Shown here: positions 23,093 through 34,230 of the stretch, piece after piece
How the letters are laid out: each line of letters starts with the position of its first letter
Numbering within the stretch: position 1 is the first letter of the stretch
Origin: Capra hircus
Taxonomy: Eukaryota > Chordata > Mammalia > Artiodactyla > Bovidae
Assembly: GCF_001704415.2 (NCBI RefSeq)
Contig: NC_030827.1
Coordinates: forward strand, 43,156,271-43,220,270
Length of the DNA: 64,000 nt
Direction: 5' to 3'
Notes under the pieces: generated by a model
What the model was told of the DNA's origin: nothing
Databases searched by the model: none
The model's input: the letters and a program-made list of their open reading frames with translations, nothing else
Program-made: the position numbers and the translations under genes

Positions 23093-24185
23093 ACATTGAT
23101 TTATTTATTTTTAATTTGTTCATTTTTTCATGTTGTAATAATGAGAATGAAAACTTTTAACTTCTTCACCTGATGGCAGTAAAACCAGCAGTTCAAATTA
23201 GCTTAAATTTTGTTGTTGTTCTGTGGTTTCTCTATGAGATTTCTCAGTTGATAGTTACCTCTAATGGAAATTTCCCCTTTCCTCCACTTATGCTTTCCCT
23301 TAATGTTCCTTCTTACATGGTTTCTTGACTTTTTTCCTGAAAATTACTTTTATATCATTTTAATTTTTGTCATTTGCACTCCCTTTCTCTCTCAGGTCTC
23401 CTGTTTTCTAATTGTAAATGCCAGAATTAGATTATGACAATTTCATAATTCACTTGTCCCTTCTTTCAGCATACCATACCTGGACATGAATTTAAAATAG
23501 GGAATGTTGACTCAAGTCTTCGAGAAAAATTGATTCTGTTGATCATTTCAAGGCTATTTTTGGCTGAACTTCTGAAAAAATTCTAATTCTGGGTTTTATG
23601 TGTATTTTCTTATTCAATGCTTATTTCTTGTCATTCCTTATTATTATGTTTTCATGTTTATAAATCATAAGTATGGAAAAATTACTAATACAATACATTC
23701 TTGAAAACTTCTCTGATACTTTAGCTTAACGTTTTCAAAATTAATTCTTATTAAAAATGAATTCCATCTTTGGTTTCTTTGGGATTATGCTACTGTATTA
23801 TATCCTACTCTATCAATAAAAAGGAGCGAGAGATGACTAGAATAACTTTGGGCTTCTGTTAGATTCATGTAAATATTGAATTAATAATATTAAATTACTG
23901 AAAGGAATCATGGATGTAAGACTTAGTTATTGCATAAATTTGAGTGCATGTTACATTCAATAGAGCTGAAATCTTTAAACACTGAAAGAAATAAAGGTTC
24001 TGAGTTGTCCTTTAAATTTTCGCTTTTTGTATGCTGCCTGTATATCCTATTAGTAAGATGGTAAGTAACATGTGTGTGTCTTTAGCAAAACACTTGTGCA
24101 CCATTGTTGTGATAAATACAGTGACCTGTGGAGGACTAAAAGGGGAAACACTAGCCTATAGTCTTTCTGAAAGCAGCATATAAGT
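22703..24185. other. Unassigned DNA with a CA microsatellite
   Basis: No gene or recognised transposon. A (CA)n run of about 40 bp lies at 23056-23095 and is the only structured feature. Confidence 0.5.
23056..23095. repeat. (CA)n microsatellite
   Basis: About 19 CA units with one CTCA interruption near the right end. Confidence 0.95.
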
Positions 24186-24196
24186 ATGGTATGGTT

Positions 24197-24397
24197 GACT
24201 GAGTGAGGGAAAGTCACTTAGTCGTGTCCAACTCTTTGCAACCCCATGGACTATAGCCTGCCAGACTCCTCTGTCCATGGTATTCTCCAGGTGGGTAGTG
24301 GTTCCCTTCTACAGGGGATCTTCCCAACCCAGGGATCAAACCAGGTCTCCCACAGTGCAGGTGGATTCTCTACCATCTGAGCCACTTGGGAAGCCCA
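24197..24397 (-). mobile_element. Bov-tA SINE, antisense
   Basis: Full antisense Bov-tA (tail aaagtcacttagtcgtgtcc, head ending gccacttgggaagccc). Target-site duplication atggtatggtt (24186-24196) and atggcatggtt (24398-24408), one mismatch in 11. Confidence 0.95.
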
Positions 24398-24528
24398 ATG
24401 GCATGGTTAGTCTTATATAGTTTGGTAGGGATCCTGACTAAATATCAAATATGAATTACCACAACATCATTGTACAGTTTAATTCAGGCTTTAGAAGGGA
24501 GTTACAATATATAAATATAGGCCTAACA

Positions 24529-25858
24529 CGAGATTCAGTTCAGTTCAGTTGCTCAGTTGTGTCTGACTCTTTGCGACCACATGAATCGCAGCACACCAGG
24601 CTTCCCTGTCTTTCACCAACTCCTGGAGTTTACTCAAACTCATGTTCATTGAGTCGGTGATGCCATCCAACCATCTCATCCTCTGTCATCCCCTTTCCTC
24701 CCGCCTTCAATCTCTCCCAGCATCAGGGTCTATTCAAATGAGTCAGCTATTCGCATCAGGTGGCCAAAGTACCAGAGTTTCAGCTTCAACATCAGTCCCT
24801 CCGATGAATATCAGGACTGACTTCCTTTAAGATGGACTGGTTGGATCTCCTTGCAGTCCAAGGGACTCTCAAGAGGCTTCTCCAACACCACAGTTCAAAA
24901 GCATCAATTCTTTGGCACTCAGCTTTCTTTATAGTCCAACTCTCACATCCACACAGGACTACTGGAAAAACCATTGCTTTGACTAGACAGACCTTTGTTG
25001 GTAAAGTAATGTCTCTCCTTTTTAATATTCTGTTTAGGTTGGTCATAACTTTTCTTCCAAGGAGCAAGTTTTTTTTTTTTTTTTAATTTCATGGCTGCAG
25101 TCACCATCTGTAGTGATTTTGGAGCCCCCCCAAATAAACTCTGTCACTGTTTCCACTGTTTCCCCATTCGTTTGCCATGAAGTGATGGGACCAGATGCCA
25201 TGATCTTCGTTTTCTGAATGTTTAGCTTTAAGCCAACTTTTTCACTCTCCTCTTTTTCAGTTTCATCAATGGGCACTTTAGTTCTTCACTTTCTGCCATA
25301 AGGGTGGTGTCATCTGCATATCTGAGGTTATTGATGTTTTTCCTGGCAATCTTGATTCCAGCTTGTGTTTCATCCAGCCAAGCATTTCTCATGATGTACT
25401 CTGTGTGTAAGTTAAATAAGCAGGGTGACAATATACAGCCTTGACGGATTCCTTTTCCTATTTGGAACCAATCTGTATTTTCATGTCCAGTTCTAACTGT
25501 TGCTTCCTGACCTGCATACAGATTTCTCAGGATTTCTCAAGGTGGTCTGGTATTCCCATCTATTTAAGAATTTTCCACAGTTTGTTGTGATCCATACAGA
25601 CAAAGGCTTTGGCATAATCAATAAAGCAGAAGTAGATGTTTTTCTGGAACTCTCTCACTTTTTTGATGCTCCATCAGATGTTGGCAATTTGATTTCTGGT
25701 TCCTTTGCCTTTTCTAAATCCAGCTTGAACATCTAGAAGTTCATGGTTCATGTACTGTTGAATCTTGGCTTGGAGAATTTTGAGCATTACTTTCTTAGTG
25801 TGTGAGATGAGTGCAATTGTGTAGTAGTTTGAGCATTCTTTGGCATTGCCTTTCTTTT
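24529..25858 (-). mobile_element. BovB LINE, 1.3 kb, antisense
   Basis: BovB from the 3' tail to within the RT N-terminal region, minus orientation. YADD is encoded at 25309-25320 (frame 25228-25431, NLRYADDTTLMAESEE). Frame breaks include a missing codon-scale segment after AESEE and a T run of about 16 at 25069-25084 that replaces the usual coding sequence after the LLGRK motif. A possible 8-bp target-site duplication, gcctaaca, occurs at 24521-24528 and 25859-25866. Confidence 0.93.
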
Positions 25859-25866
25859 GCCTAACA

Positions 25867-26371
25867 TTTGAAGTTACCGGTACCTTAAAACTAAATATAA
25901 TTATCAAAATATGATGGTTTCTTAATTATAATAATAAAACAATCCAATTGCAAACTAAAGCAATAGAAACTATATTGTGGTCATCCCTACTCTACTGTGT
26001 GTGAAACTTATGAGAAGGTTAGTCACAAAATACAGCAAATTACTCATAGATAAATCACCTGATAAACTGCTCTAGGTTTATTACTCTTAATATCGATAAA
26101 TCCCACAAAATCCAAAGAATTTAATTTCAGCTAGAGTTTTGCAAATGGAAACACCTATAAAGAGGCATATTTTAAGATCTAGTAATTCAGACACAGTTAT
26201 CTCAGTTGGTAGATTTCATTAACTTGGATATATATATATATATATACACACACAAAATTTATAAGGATTTTATTTTTGTTATAACAAAATATAACAGTAT
26301 TTTGTTATAACAAAAATAAAATCCTTATAAATTGTACCTACATAATTAGAAGAAATGAGGTAGGGAATATA
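25867..26371. other. AT-rich interval carrying a perfect hairpin
   Basis: No recognised gene or transposon. It contains a TA/CA microsatellite at 26228-26254, immediately followed by a 36-bp perfect inverted repeat (26256-26333). Confidence 0.6.
26256..26333. repeat. Perfect 36-bp inverted repeat, 6-nt loop
   Basis: Arm 26256-26291 is the exact reverse complement of 26298-26333, with loop taacag at 26292-26297. Each arm also contains a smaller palindrome, ttgttataacaa. It is AT-rich, abuts a TA/CA microsatellite, and is not part of any SINE or LINE I recognise. The arms end abruptly: the next pair is a versus g. Confidence 0.97.
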
Positions 26372-26386
26372 TTTTCTAAGTCTATG

Positions 26387-26579
26387 CATTAGTCACTCAG
26401 TTGTGCCCAATTGTTTGTGACTAAAGCCTGACAAGCTCCTCTGTCCATGGGATTTCCCAGACAAGAATATTGGGGTAGGTTGTCATTTCCTACTCCAGAG
26501 ATCTTCCCCACCCAGGGATTGAGCCCAGGTCTCTTGCATTGCAGGCAGATTCTTTACCATCTGAGCCACCGGGAAAGCC
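26387..26579 (-). mobile_element. Bov-tA SINE, antisense
   Basis: Antisense Bov-tA with a diverged tail (agtcactcagttgtgcccaa). A perfect 15-bp target-site duplication, ttttctaagtctatg, lies at 26372-26386 and 26580-26594. Confidence 0.95.
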
Positions 26580-26594
26580 TTTTCTAAGTCTATG

Positions 26595-26911
26595 TGTTGT
26601 AAGTATATCCTATTTAAAATATAGTAAAAGATATATATACATATTTAAATATATAAGATATAGCAAAAATAATGTTAGTGTTTAACACTTGGGTTAAAAT
26701 TTTCTTAAGGATAAAATTTTATTTTCATAACATACAAATAGGAATGTAAAAAGACAGTGTTGTAAAGAAAAAAATAAACATTTAGAAGTTAAATATTAAA
26801 AAAACATAATGGGTGCTGGGTAAGTTTAATATAATTTTCAGTGAAATGCATTAATTTAGACTAGAAGAAATCATGAGTTAGCTAAACAATAAAACAGAAA
26901 TGTTCGTGAAA
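26595..26911. other. Short AT-rich interval
   Basis: Nothing recognised. Confidence 0.5.
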
Positions 26912-27023
26912 TGAAAGTGAAAAGTGAAGTCGCTCAGTCACGTCCAACTCTTTGCAAGGCCATGGACTGTAGCCTACCAGGCTCCTCCATCCATGGGATT
27001 TTTCAGACAGGTATACTGAGTGG
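26912..27023 (-). mobile_element. Bov-tA SINE, 5'-truncated
   Basis: Only the tail half of an antisense Bov-tA (gtgaagtcgctcagtcacgt through gggatttttcagacaggt). The tRNA-derived head is missing. Confidence 0.9.
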
Positions 27024-28943
27024 ATTTTATTTAGAATTTTAAAAATATGTGTATATTTTTTTGATATATAGTTGACATGTAAGACATAGATTATTTAAAA
27101 AGAAAAACTCAAATAAACCAATAAAAGAAAAACTCAGACCATTAATACACTAATTTTAGGGTCCTGGTGCTAGATAATGTAAGTGCTTAGAAGAAGTATT
27201 ATTTTCAATGGGGAATTTTCATTTAGTTATTTTTCATATATGCTTATTGAATTATAAAAGTCTTCAAATTACCTATTCAAAATATAACCGGGCTAAATCA
27301 ATCAGAACAGTAGGGGGGGAAATGACAATAAACAGGAATTAACTCACATTAAGATTTAATTGAGCTTACTCCAGGGGTTAGATATACATCTCTACATGAA
27401 ACACATTAATATTAGATTGTGATAGGTCGGCAGGGATAAAAGTCTTGGGCCTAATGTTGACTTTTGAAAGAAAAACCTTTGTTTACCTAAATTATGGTAA
27501 TATTTAGTAACAATATTCTGAGCCAATTTAGTAAAATTTACAGTAATAGAATAAAATTTTCTGGTACTAAAAATTTTTTCTCCTTAGGTATTCCAGATTT
27601 GCTATGGCTACTTTTAACTAGGATTTTTCTAGGAGTTATAAACAGAGAAAATATAAAAGCCTTATGTAAAGAATATATAGATAAGCCTTGTAAATATTTT
27701 CTGGGAGTTACTTGTATATATATCAGTAATTGAGAATATGGTTGTTTTTATGTGTGACAGGACAGAGATGGAAACAAAGATATCATTTTAGCCTCACAAA
27801 GAGTAAGGCGACTAATTGCAATTCTAAGTACTACTAAATATTATTGATTTTATATTCATTTAATTACTCAAACAATTAGGAGAAATTGAATAATACTTAG
27901 AATTTTAAATTCATCATCTTGCTTTTGACAAGGCCAGGACAGTATTACACTTTCAATTACTAGCCCTCTCAGCACTCTTCATTTCAAAGTTTCTCTCAAA
28001 TAAGGTCCATGAGTATACATTTCATCCATCATACATCCGTATCTTTTCTGATAGGTATTGCATGATGATACCATCTTTTACTTTTTTCTTTTCTATTGCT
28101 CCCCTTAGGTCTGAAAATCAAAGGATGTAGTGGAGTTACAACTCCCATCTTATTCCACAAGTTCTGAGGCTTTGGTGAAATCAGGAAACCCATGGGAAGT
28201 TGGCCACCTATGACTTTGAACCCAGTGCTACATCTTCTCATGAGATAATGCGAAATCTGAAAATTATAAACTACTGAATTTAACTTGAGGAAACATGAGT
28301 TTGGTTAGGAAAAAAAAAATTACCCCTGAATAGAGAGTGTATTTCCCATTTTACTTTCTAGGAGACAGTGAGTTTTAAAGTTCATTGGTGAATTTAATTT
28401 TTCATGGACAATTTTGATCAGTACGGTGCAATTTGCATCAATCAATTTAATATCAATACAGATCTAAAAAAAAGGGTAAAAAATGGTTTGTTTACTGAGT
28501 GATGCATTTACAGAATCTTGTATCATATTTTTGAAAGATTCTAACCTCATCATCATATTTATGATTTGGAGTAGAAATTGAAAATTGTCTCTATGACCTC
28601 CTACTTTATGTGAGATTTCCTACGTTAATGCTATACATTAGAGTTTCCATTGTTTATGTTTGATTTTAACATGACAAATAATCACAAGTAGATTTAAGAA
28701 TGTTTGATTAAAAATAGAATTCTATAACGAATCAACTACATTAGTTTATGAAACATTGGCACATTGCATTATTTATTTTATATATGACCCACCTCCTTAC
28801 AGTATAGATTCATGTAGGCTTGCAAATATTGTTCAAGTCCTACTTTCTCTAGGAAGTCTTTTTAAATGTGATTCATTCTATTTCTTGTACCTCTCTCTAA
28901 TTTCTAACTCCTTCCCCATCATCTCCAAATATACATGGCTCCT
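27024..28943. other. Unassigned AT-rich DNA
   Basis: About 1.9 kb without a recognised repeat. A 70-codon minus-strand frame at 28029-28241 and a 79-codon plus-strand frame at 27494-27733 show no signature and are not called as genes. Confidence 0.45.
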
Positions 28944-28955
28944 ATATATTTAGCA

Positions 28956-29159
28956 GGCTTCCCTGGTGGCTCAGAGGATAAAGCGTCTGCCTGCAATGTG
29001 GGAGACCCGGTTCGATCTCTGGGCCAGGAAGATCCCCTGGAGAAGGAAAAGGCAACCCACTCCAGTATCCTTGCCTGGAGAATCCCATGGATGGAGGAGC
29101 CTGATAGACTACAGTCCACGGGCTCACAGAGAGTTGGACATGACCGAGCAACTTCACTT
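28956..29159 (+). mobile_element. Bov-tA SINE, sense
   Basis: Sense Bov-tA with its tRNA-Glu-derived head. An A-box-like tggctcagagg (28967-28977) and a B-box ggttcgatctc (29009-29019) mark the internal RNA polymerase III promoter. The target-site duplication is atatatttagca (28944-28955) and atgtatttagca (29160-29171), one mismatch. Confidence 0.95.
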
Positions 29160-29429
29160 ATGTATTTAGCAACGCATTTCTTATTTGAATGTCATTTTCT
29201 TTCACTATAAACTCTTCAGATAATATCATCTTTGCTTCCACAACAGTTTTATTCAGCACTCACAGTTTAGTCATCAGTAAATCTGGATATTCACTTTATG
29301 TATTGTTCTTAATTTCACAACATTGAAGCTGTCTGTGGTCAATATGAATGAGTGGTGTTGGCTTCATTTATTCCTTCATTTATAAACTTATTTATTTTTC
29401 AATGCATAAAGTATTGAGTGTTTTTTATA

Positions 29430-29764
29430 AGCCAAGTAGTCTATTCTAGGAACTTAGGATTTAAGATAGGTACATTCTTTGTCCAAATGAGTTTTCTCAC
29501 AGTTCTGGAACCTGAAAAGTCCAAGGCCAAGGTGCTACTTTATTCCTGGCGAGAGCTCTTTCATAGATTACTGATGGCCACTTTTTTAGTGTGCCTTTAC
29601 AGGGCCTTTCCTTTGTCCCTGTGCATGCAGTAAGAGATTTCAAGATTTCTGGTGTCTCTTTTTATAAGGGCACTAATCCCAAATGAGGACCCCACCTTCA
29701 TAATATCTTATATCAGTAATTGTCACCCAGAGAACCATCTCCAAATATCATCACATTGGCCTTT
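29430..29764. repeat. Ancient mammalian repeat, left part
   Basis: The sequence gagttttctcacagttctgg, aagtccaaggccaaggtgct and ctttttataagggcactaat is a familiar mammal-wide repeat whose subfamily I cannot name confidently. It is split by a BovB and resumes at 30656-30720 (ggcatcaacatatgaatttt; ataaacatccagttcatatt). Confidence 0.6.
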
Positions 29765-30645
29765 CAGTTCAGTTCAGTTCAGTTCATTCGCTCAGTCGTG
29801 TCCGACTCTTTGCGATCCCATGAATCACAGCACGCCAGGCCTCCCTGTCCATCACCAACTCCCGGAGTTCACTCAGACTCACGTCCATTGAGTCCGTGAT
29901 GCTATCCAGCCATCTCTTCCTCTGTTGTTCCCTTCTCCTCCTGCCCCCAATCCCTCCCAGCATCAGAGTCTTTTCCAATGAGTCAACTCTTCGCATGAGG
30001 TGGCCAAGGTATTGGAGTTTCAACTTCAGCATCATTCCTTCCAAAGAAATCCCAGGGCTGATCTTCAGCATGGATTGGTTGGATCTCCTTGCAGTCCAAG
30101 GGACTCTCAAGAGTCTTCTTCAACACTACAGTTTAAAAGCATCAATTCTTCAGCACTCAGCTTTTTTCATAGTCCAACTCTCACATCCATATATGACCAC
30201 AGGAAAAACCATAGCCTTGATTAGATGGACCTTTGTTGGCAAAGTAATGTCTCTGCTTTTGAATATGCTATCTAGGTTCGTCATAACTTTTCTTCCAAGG
30301 AGAAAGTGTCCTTTAGTTTCAGGGCTACAGTCACCATCTGCAGTGATTTTGGAGTCCAAAAAAACAAAGTCTGACACTACTTCCACTGTTTCCCCATCTA
30401 TTTCCCATGAAGTGATGGGACCAGATGCCATGATCTTAGTTTTCTGAATGTTGAGCTTGAAGCCAACTTTTTCACTCTCCAATTTCACTTTCATCAAGAG
30501 GCTTTTTAGTTCCTCTTCACGTCTGCCATAAGGGTGGTGTCATCTGCATATCTGAGGTTATTGATATTTCTCCCAACAATCTTGATTCCAGCTTGTGCTT
30601 CTTCCAGCCCAGTGTTTCTCATGACGTACTCTGCATATAAGTTAA
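29765..30645 (-). mobile_element. BovB LINE, 0.9 kb, antisense
   Basis: Antisense BovB 3' portion, truncated within the RT palm (just upstream of YADD, near the YAEY segment). Minus-strand frames 29784-30110 and 30150-30497 cover the RT thumb and C-terminal region (KVGFKLNIQKTKIM, YGCESWTMKKAE, RVPWTARRSNQS). A 10-bp target-site duplication, attggccttt, lies at 29755-29764 and 30646-30655 within an older repeat. Confidence 0.95.
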
Positions 30646-30655
30646 ATTGGCCTTT

Positions 30656-30720
30656 AGGCATCAACATATGAATTTTAAGAAAGCATAAACATCCAGTTCA
30701 TATTGTGCTCTAACAAAGTT
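30656..30720. repeat. Ancient mammalian repeat, right part
   Basis: Continuation of the repeat at 29430-29764 after the BovB insertion. Confidence 0.55.
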
Positions 30721-30751
30721 TGCATTTTTACTGATATTTAAATGTGAAGAG

Positions 30752-30853
30752 TGGGTAAACTCTGGGAGTTGGTGATGGACAGGGAGGCCTGGCATGCTGC
30801 AGTCCATAGGGTCACAAATAGTTGGACATGACGGAGCAATTGAACTGAACTGA
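30752..30853 (+). mobile_element. BovB LINE, 102-bp 3' tail insertion
   Basis: Only about 100 bp of the BovB 3' end in sense orientation (aaactctgggagttggtgat through gaactgaactga). It is flanked by gtgaagag at 30744-30751 and 30857-30864, a target-site duplication of 8 bp or slightly more. A strongly 5'-truncated insertion. Confidence 0.9.
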
Positions 30854-30979
30854 AAAGTGAAGAGAAATGTCAATGCTAAGGTAGATAAAAATGTTTTTAT
30901 GAAGGCTTGGGTTAGAAAACAAAGATCATTTGATTAACTAAAGAAAACCCAATCATGTTAGAGCCTGGTAAAGAAACAG

Positions 30980-31185
30980 AAAGTGAAAGTGAAGTTGCTC
31001 AGTCCTGTCCGACTCTTTGCAATCCCATGGACTGTAGCCTACCAGGCTGCTCTGTCCATGGGATTTTCCAGGCAAGAGTACTAGAGTGGGTTGCCATTTT
31101 CTTCTCCAGGGATATTCCCAACCCAGGGATGGAACTCAGGTCTCCCGCATTGCAGGCAGGCACTTTACGCTTTGAATCACCAGGG
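30980..31185 (-). mobile_element. Bov-tA SINE, antisense
   Basis: Antisense Bov-tA (tail aagtgaaagtgaagttgctc; head ending caccaggg). Probable 10-bp target-site duplication aaagaaacag (30970-30979) and aaacaaacag (31186-31195), one mismatch. Confidence 0.93.
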
Positions 31186-31195
31186 AAACAAACAG

Positions 31196-32185
31196 TGGAG
31201 TGGCATAAAATATAGATAAAAGAGAGGGAGAGGTCATATCATAAGATTTGTAATATTGGACTCAATTATAAAAGAAAAATAGTAGTGACAGAGTTCAAGC
31301 AGGGGAGTGCCATAATCTCCTATGTTCCTTTTAAATATATTAGTGCAAATTAAGTCTGAAAGCACATGAGAGTATATGCAAGAAATAATTGTGGTTTGTA
31401 CTAGAACAGTTCTAACAAAGTTGAAGTGAAAAACCTTGAGAAATATTCAGGCTTTAGCAATCAATTAACCTGTAATCAGGAGGGTGTGAAAATGAATGCT
31501 TCTCTTTCTATAAAGTTCATATTTCTGGCATGAAAATCTCCTGGTATATTACTGCCAAACAGTAAGACAGGAACTTTTAGAGGGGCGTGAACATGAAGTC
31601 CATTTCTGAATGTTGTTCCTAATTTTGGAAGAATGTGTCTTTTTCTTGGACTAATTTCACTATCTTGAACTGAGAACTCCCCAGATTACATAAAGATTGA
31701 GACCCTGGCATAACATTTTTACCACCTTCAGAAGGAACTATAGTCCTATGCCTGACTCAGGATTCTAGAATTGGGCCCTTGCCATTTCCCAAGAAGGGAG
31801 TTCACTAATTTATACCGAGCGTGAAATCAGAATAGACAACTGAGTGCAAATCACATTTTCTAGTAACTGCAAGTCTCAGTTTTATCTTTCCCCCAATTTT
31901 GAACATCAAAATGTTGCATGTTTGTGAATTTTCTCTCATTCAGACATTCTATGCCCCCAGAGTCACTCCTCTCTTCTGAATCGCTATTACACTTTCCAAA
32001 CTACTCTGCATTATCTTTGGAAATTTCAATATTCGCTTTTCCTTTTAATGATCTAGTTCTTTAAACTGATCAGCATCTTGGCCCCTATCCCAAATTAATC
32101 TTTACCTGTCATCATAGGTAATGCTTGTTATCACCACTAGCTGCAACTATGGTTCATTCATATGATAGTTTTATGTGTTTAACAT
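31196..32185. other. Unassigned DNA
   Basis: About 1 kb with no recognised repeat or coding frame. Confidence 0.5.
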
Positions 32186-32196
32186 AGCTAGGCTAT
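32186..32196. repeat. Target-site duplication, left copy
   Basis: The 11-bp agctaggctat recurs at 35329-35339. It brackets the nearly full-length 5'-inverted BovB. Confidence 0.9.
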
Positions 32197-32700
32197 CAGC
32201 TCAGGTCAGTTCAATTGCTCAGTCGTGTCCAGTTCTTTGCGACCCCTTGGACTTCAGCATGCCAGGCCTCCATGTCCATCACTAACTCCTGGAGTTCACG
32301 CAAACTCATGTCCTTTGAGTCGGTGATGCCATCCTGCCATCTCATCCTCTGTCATCCCCTTATCCTCCCACCTTCAATCTTTCCCAGCATAAGGTTCTGT
32401 TAAATGAGTTACTTCTTCACATCAGGTGGTCAAATTATTGGAGTTTCATCTTCAACATCAGTCCTTCTAATGAATATTCAGGACTGATTTCCTTTAGGAT
32501 GGACTGATTGGATCTCCATGCTGTCCAAGGAACTCTCAAGAGTCTTCTCCAACACCACAGTTCAAAAGCATCAATTCTTTAGCACTCAGCTCTCTTCGTA
32601 GTTCAACTCTCACATCCATACATGACTACTGGAAAAATTATAGCTTTGACCAGATGGACCTTTGTTGGCAAAGTAATGTCTCTCCTTTTTAATATGCTGT

Positions 32701-34091
32701 CTAGGTTGGACGTAACTTTTCTTCTAAGAAGCAAACTTTTTTTAATTTCATGGCTGCACTCACCATTTGTAGTGATTTTGGAGCCCCCCCCAAAATAAAC
32801 TCAGTCACTGTTTCCACTGTTTCTCCATCTACTTGCCATGAAGTGATGGGACCAGATGCCATGATCTTAGTTGTCTGAATGTTGAGTTTTAGGCTAACTT
32901 TTCCACTCTCCTCTTTCACATTCATCAAGAGGCTCTTTAGTTCTTCTTCATTTTCTGCCATAAAGGTGGTGTCATCTGCATATCTGAGGTTATTGATATT
33001 TCTCCCAGCAATCTGTATTTCAACTTGGCTATATCCAGCCCAGTATTTTTTATAATGTACTCTGCATATAAGTTAAATAAGCAGGGTGACAATATACAGC
33101 CTTGGCATACTCCTTTCCCAATTTGTAACCAGCCTGTTGTTTCATGTCCAGTTCTAACATTGCTTCCTGACCTGCATATAGGTTCCTCAAGAGGCAGGTC
33201 AGGTGGTCTGGCATGCCTATCTCTTTCAGAATTTTCCACAGTTTGTTGTGATCCATACAGTCAAAGATTTTGGCATAGTCAATAAAACAGAAGTATTTTT
33301 CTGGAACCGTCTTGCTTTTTTGATAAACCAACGGATGTTGGCAATTTGATCACTGGTTTCTCTGCCTTTTCTAAATCCAGCTTGAACATTTGGAAGTTCA
33401 TGGTTCATGTACTATTGAGGCCTGACTTGGAGAATTTTGAGCATTACTTTGCTAGTGTGTGAGATGAGTGCAATTGTGCTATAGTTTGAGCATTGTTTGG
33501 CATTGCCTTTCTTTGGAATTGGAATGAAAACTGACATTTTCCAGTGCTGTGGCCACTGCTGAGTTTTCCAAATTTGCAGGCATATTGAGTGCAGCACTTT
33601 CACAGCATCATCTTTCAGGATTTGAAATAGCTCAACTGGAATTCCATTTCCTCCACTAGCTTTGTTCATAGTGATGCTTCCTAAGGTCCACTTGACTTCA
33701 CATTCCAGGATGTCTGGCTCTAGGTGAGTGATCACACTATCATGATTATCTGGGTCATGAAGATCTTGTTTGTATAGTTCTTCTGTATTCTTGCCACCTC
33801 TTCTTAACATCTTCTGCTTCTGTTAGGTCCATACCATTTCTGTCCTTTATTGTACCTATCTTTGAATGAAATGTTCCCTTCAAGAATATGTTTAATTTTC
33901 TTGAAGCAGTCTCTAGTCTTTCCCATTCTATTGTTTTCCTCTGCTTCTTTGCACTGATCACTGAGGAAGGCTTTCTTGTCTCTCCTTGCTATTCTTTGGA
34001 ACTCTGCATTCAAATGGGTATATCTTTCCTTTTCTCTTTTGCCTTTTGCTTCTCTTCTTTTCACAGCTATTTGTAAGGCCTTGTCAGACAA
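32701..34091 (-). pseudogene. BovB reverse transcriptase and linker (broken)
   Basis: Minus-strand frames at 33804-34091 (basic linker, LNAEFQRIARRDKKAFLSDQ), 33412-33810 (HDPDNHDSVITHLEPDILE; DGIPVELFQ changed to NGIPVELFQ; KKGNAKQCSNYSTIALIS) and 32701-33408 (QAGFRKGRETSDQIANI; GKGVCQGCILSPCLFNLYAEY) can be chained into the BovB reverse transcriptase but sit in different frames. Motif A is altered (KIFDCMDHNKLW). Several frameshifts separate the parts, so no functional protein is possible. Confidence 0.85.
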
Positions 34092-34230
34092 CCTTTTTGA
34101 CTTTCTTTTTCTTGGTCATGGTCTTGATCCCTGTCTCCTGTACAATGTCATGAATCCTTGTCCATAGTTCTTCAAGTGCTCTGTCTATCAAATCTAATCC
34201 CTTGAATCTATTTCTCACTTCCACTGTATA

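Noticed and set aside
24521..25866. gcctaaca as a firm target-site duplication for this BovB
   Set aside because: Seven bases separate the left copy from the usual BovB tail start, so it is only a possible duplication.
28029..28241. Minus-strand 70-codon frame with a fairly balanced composition
   Set aside because: No motif or homologue I can name, no splice context, and no second exon-like piece nearby.
28956..29030. A possible tRNA gene (A and B boxes present)
   Set aside because: It is the tRNA-Glu-derived head of a Bov-tA SINE with a SINE body, tail and target-site duplications. The same applies to the other Bov-tA heads.
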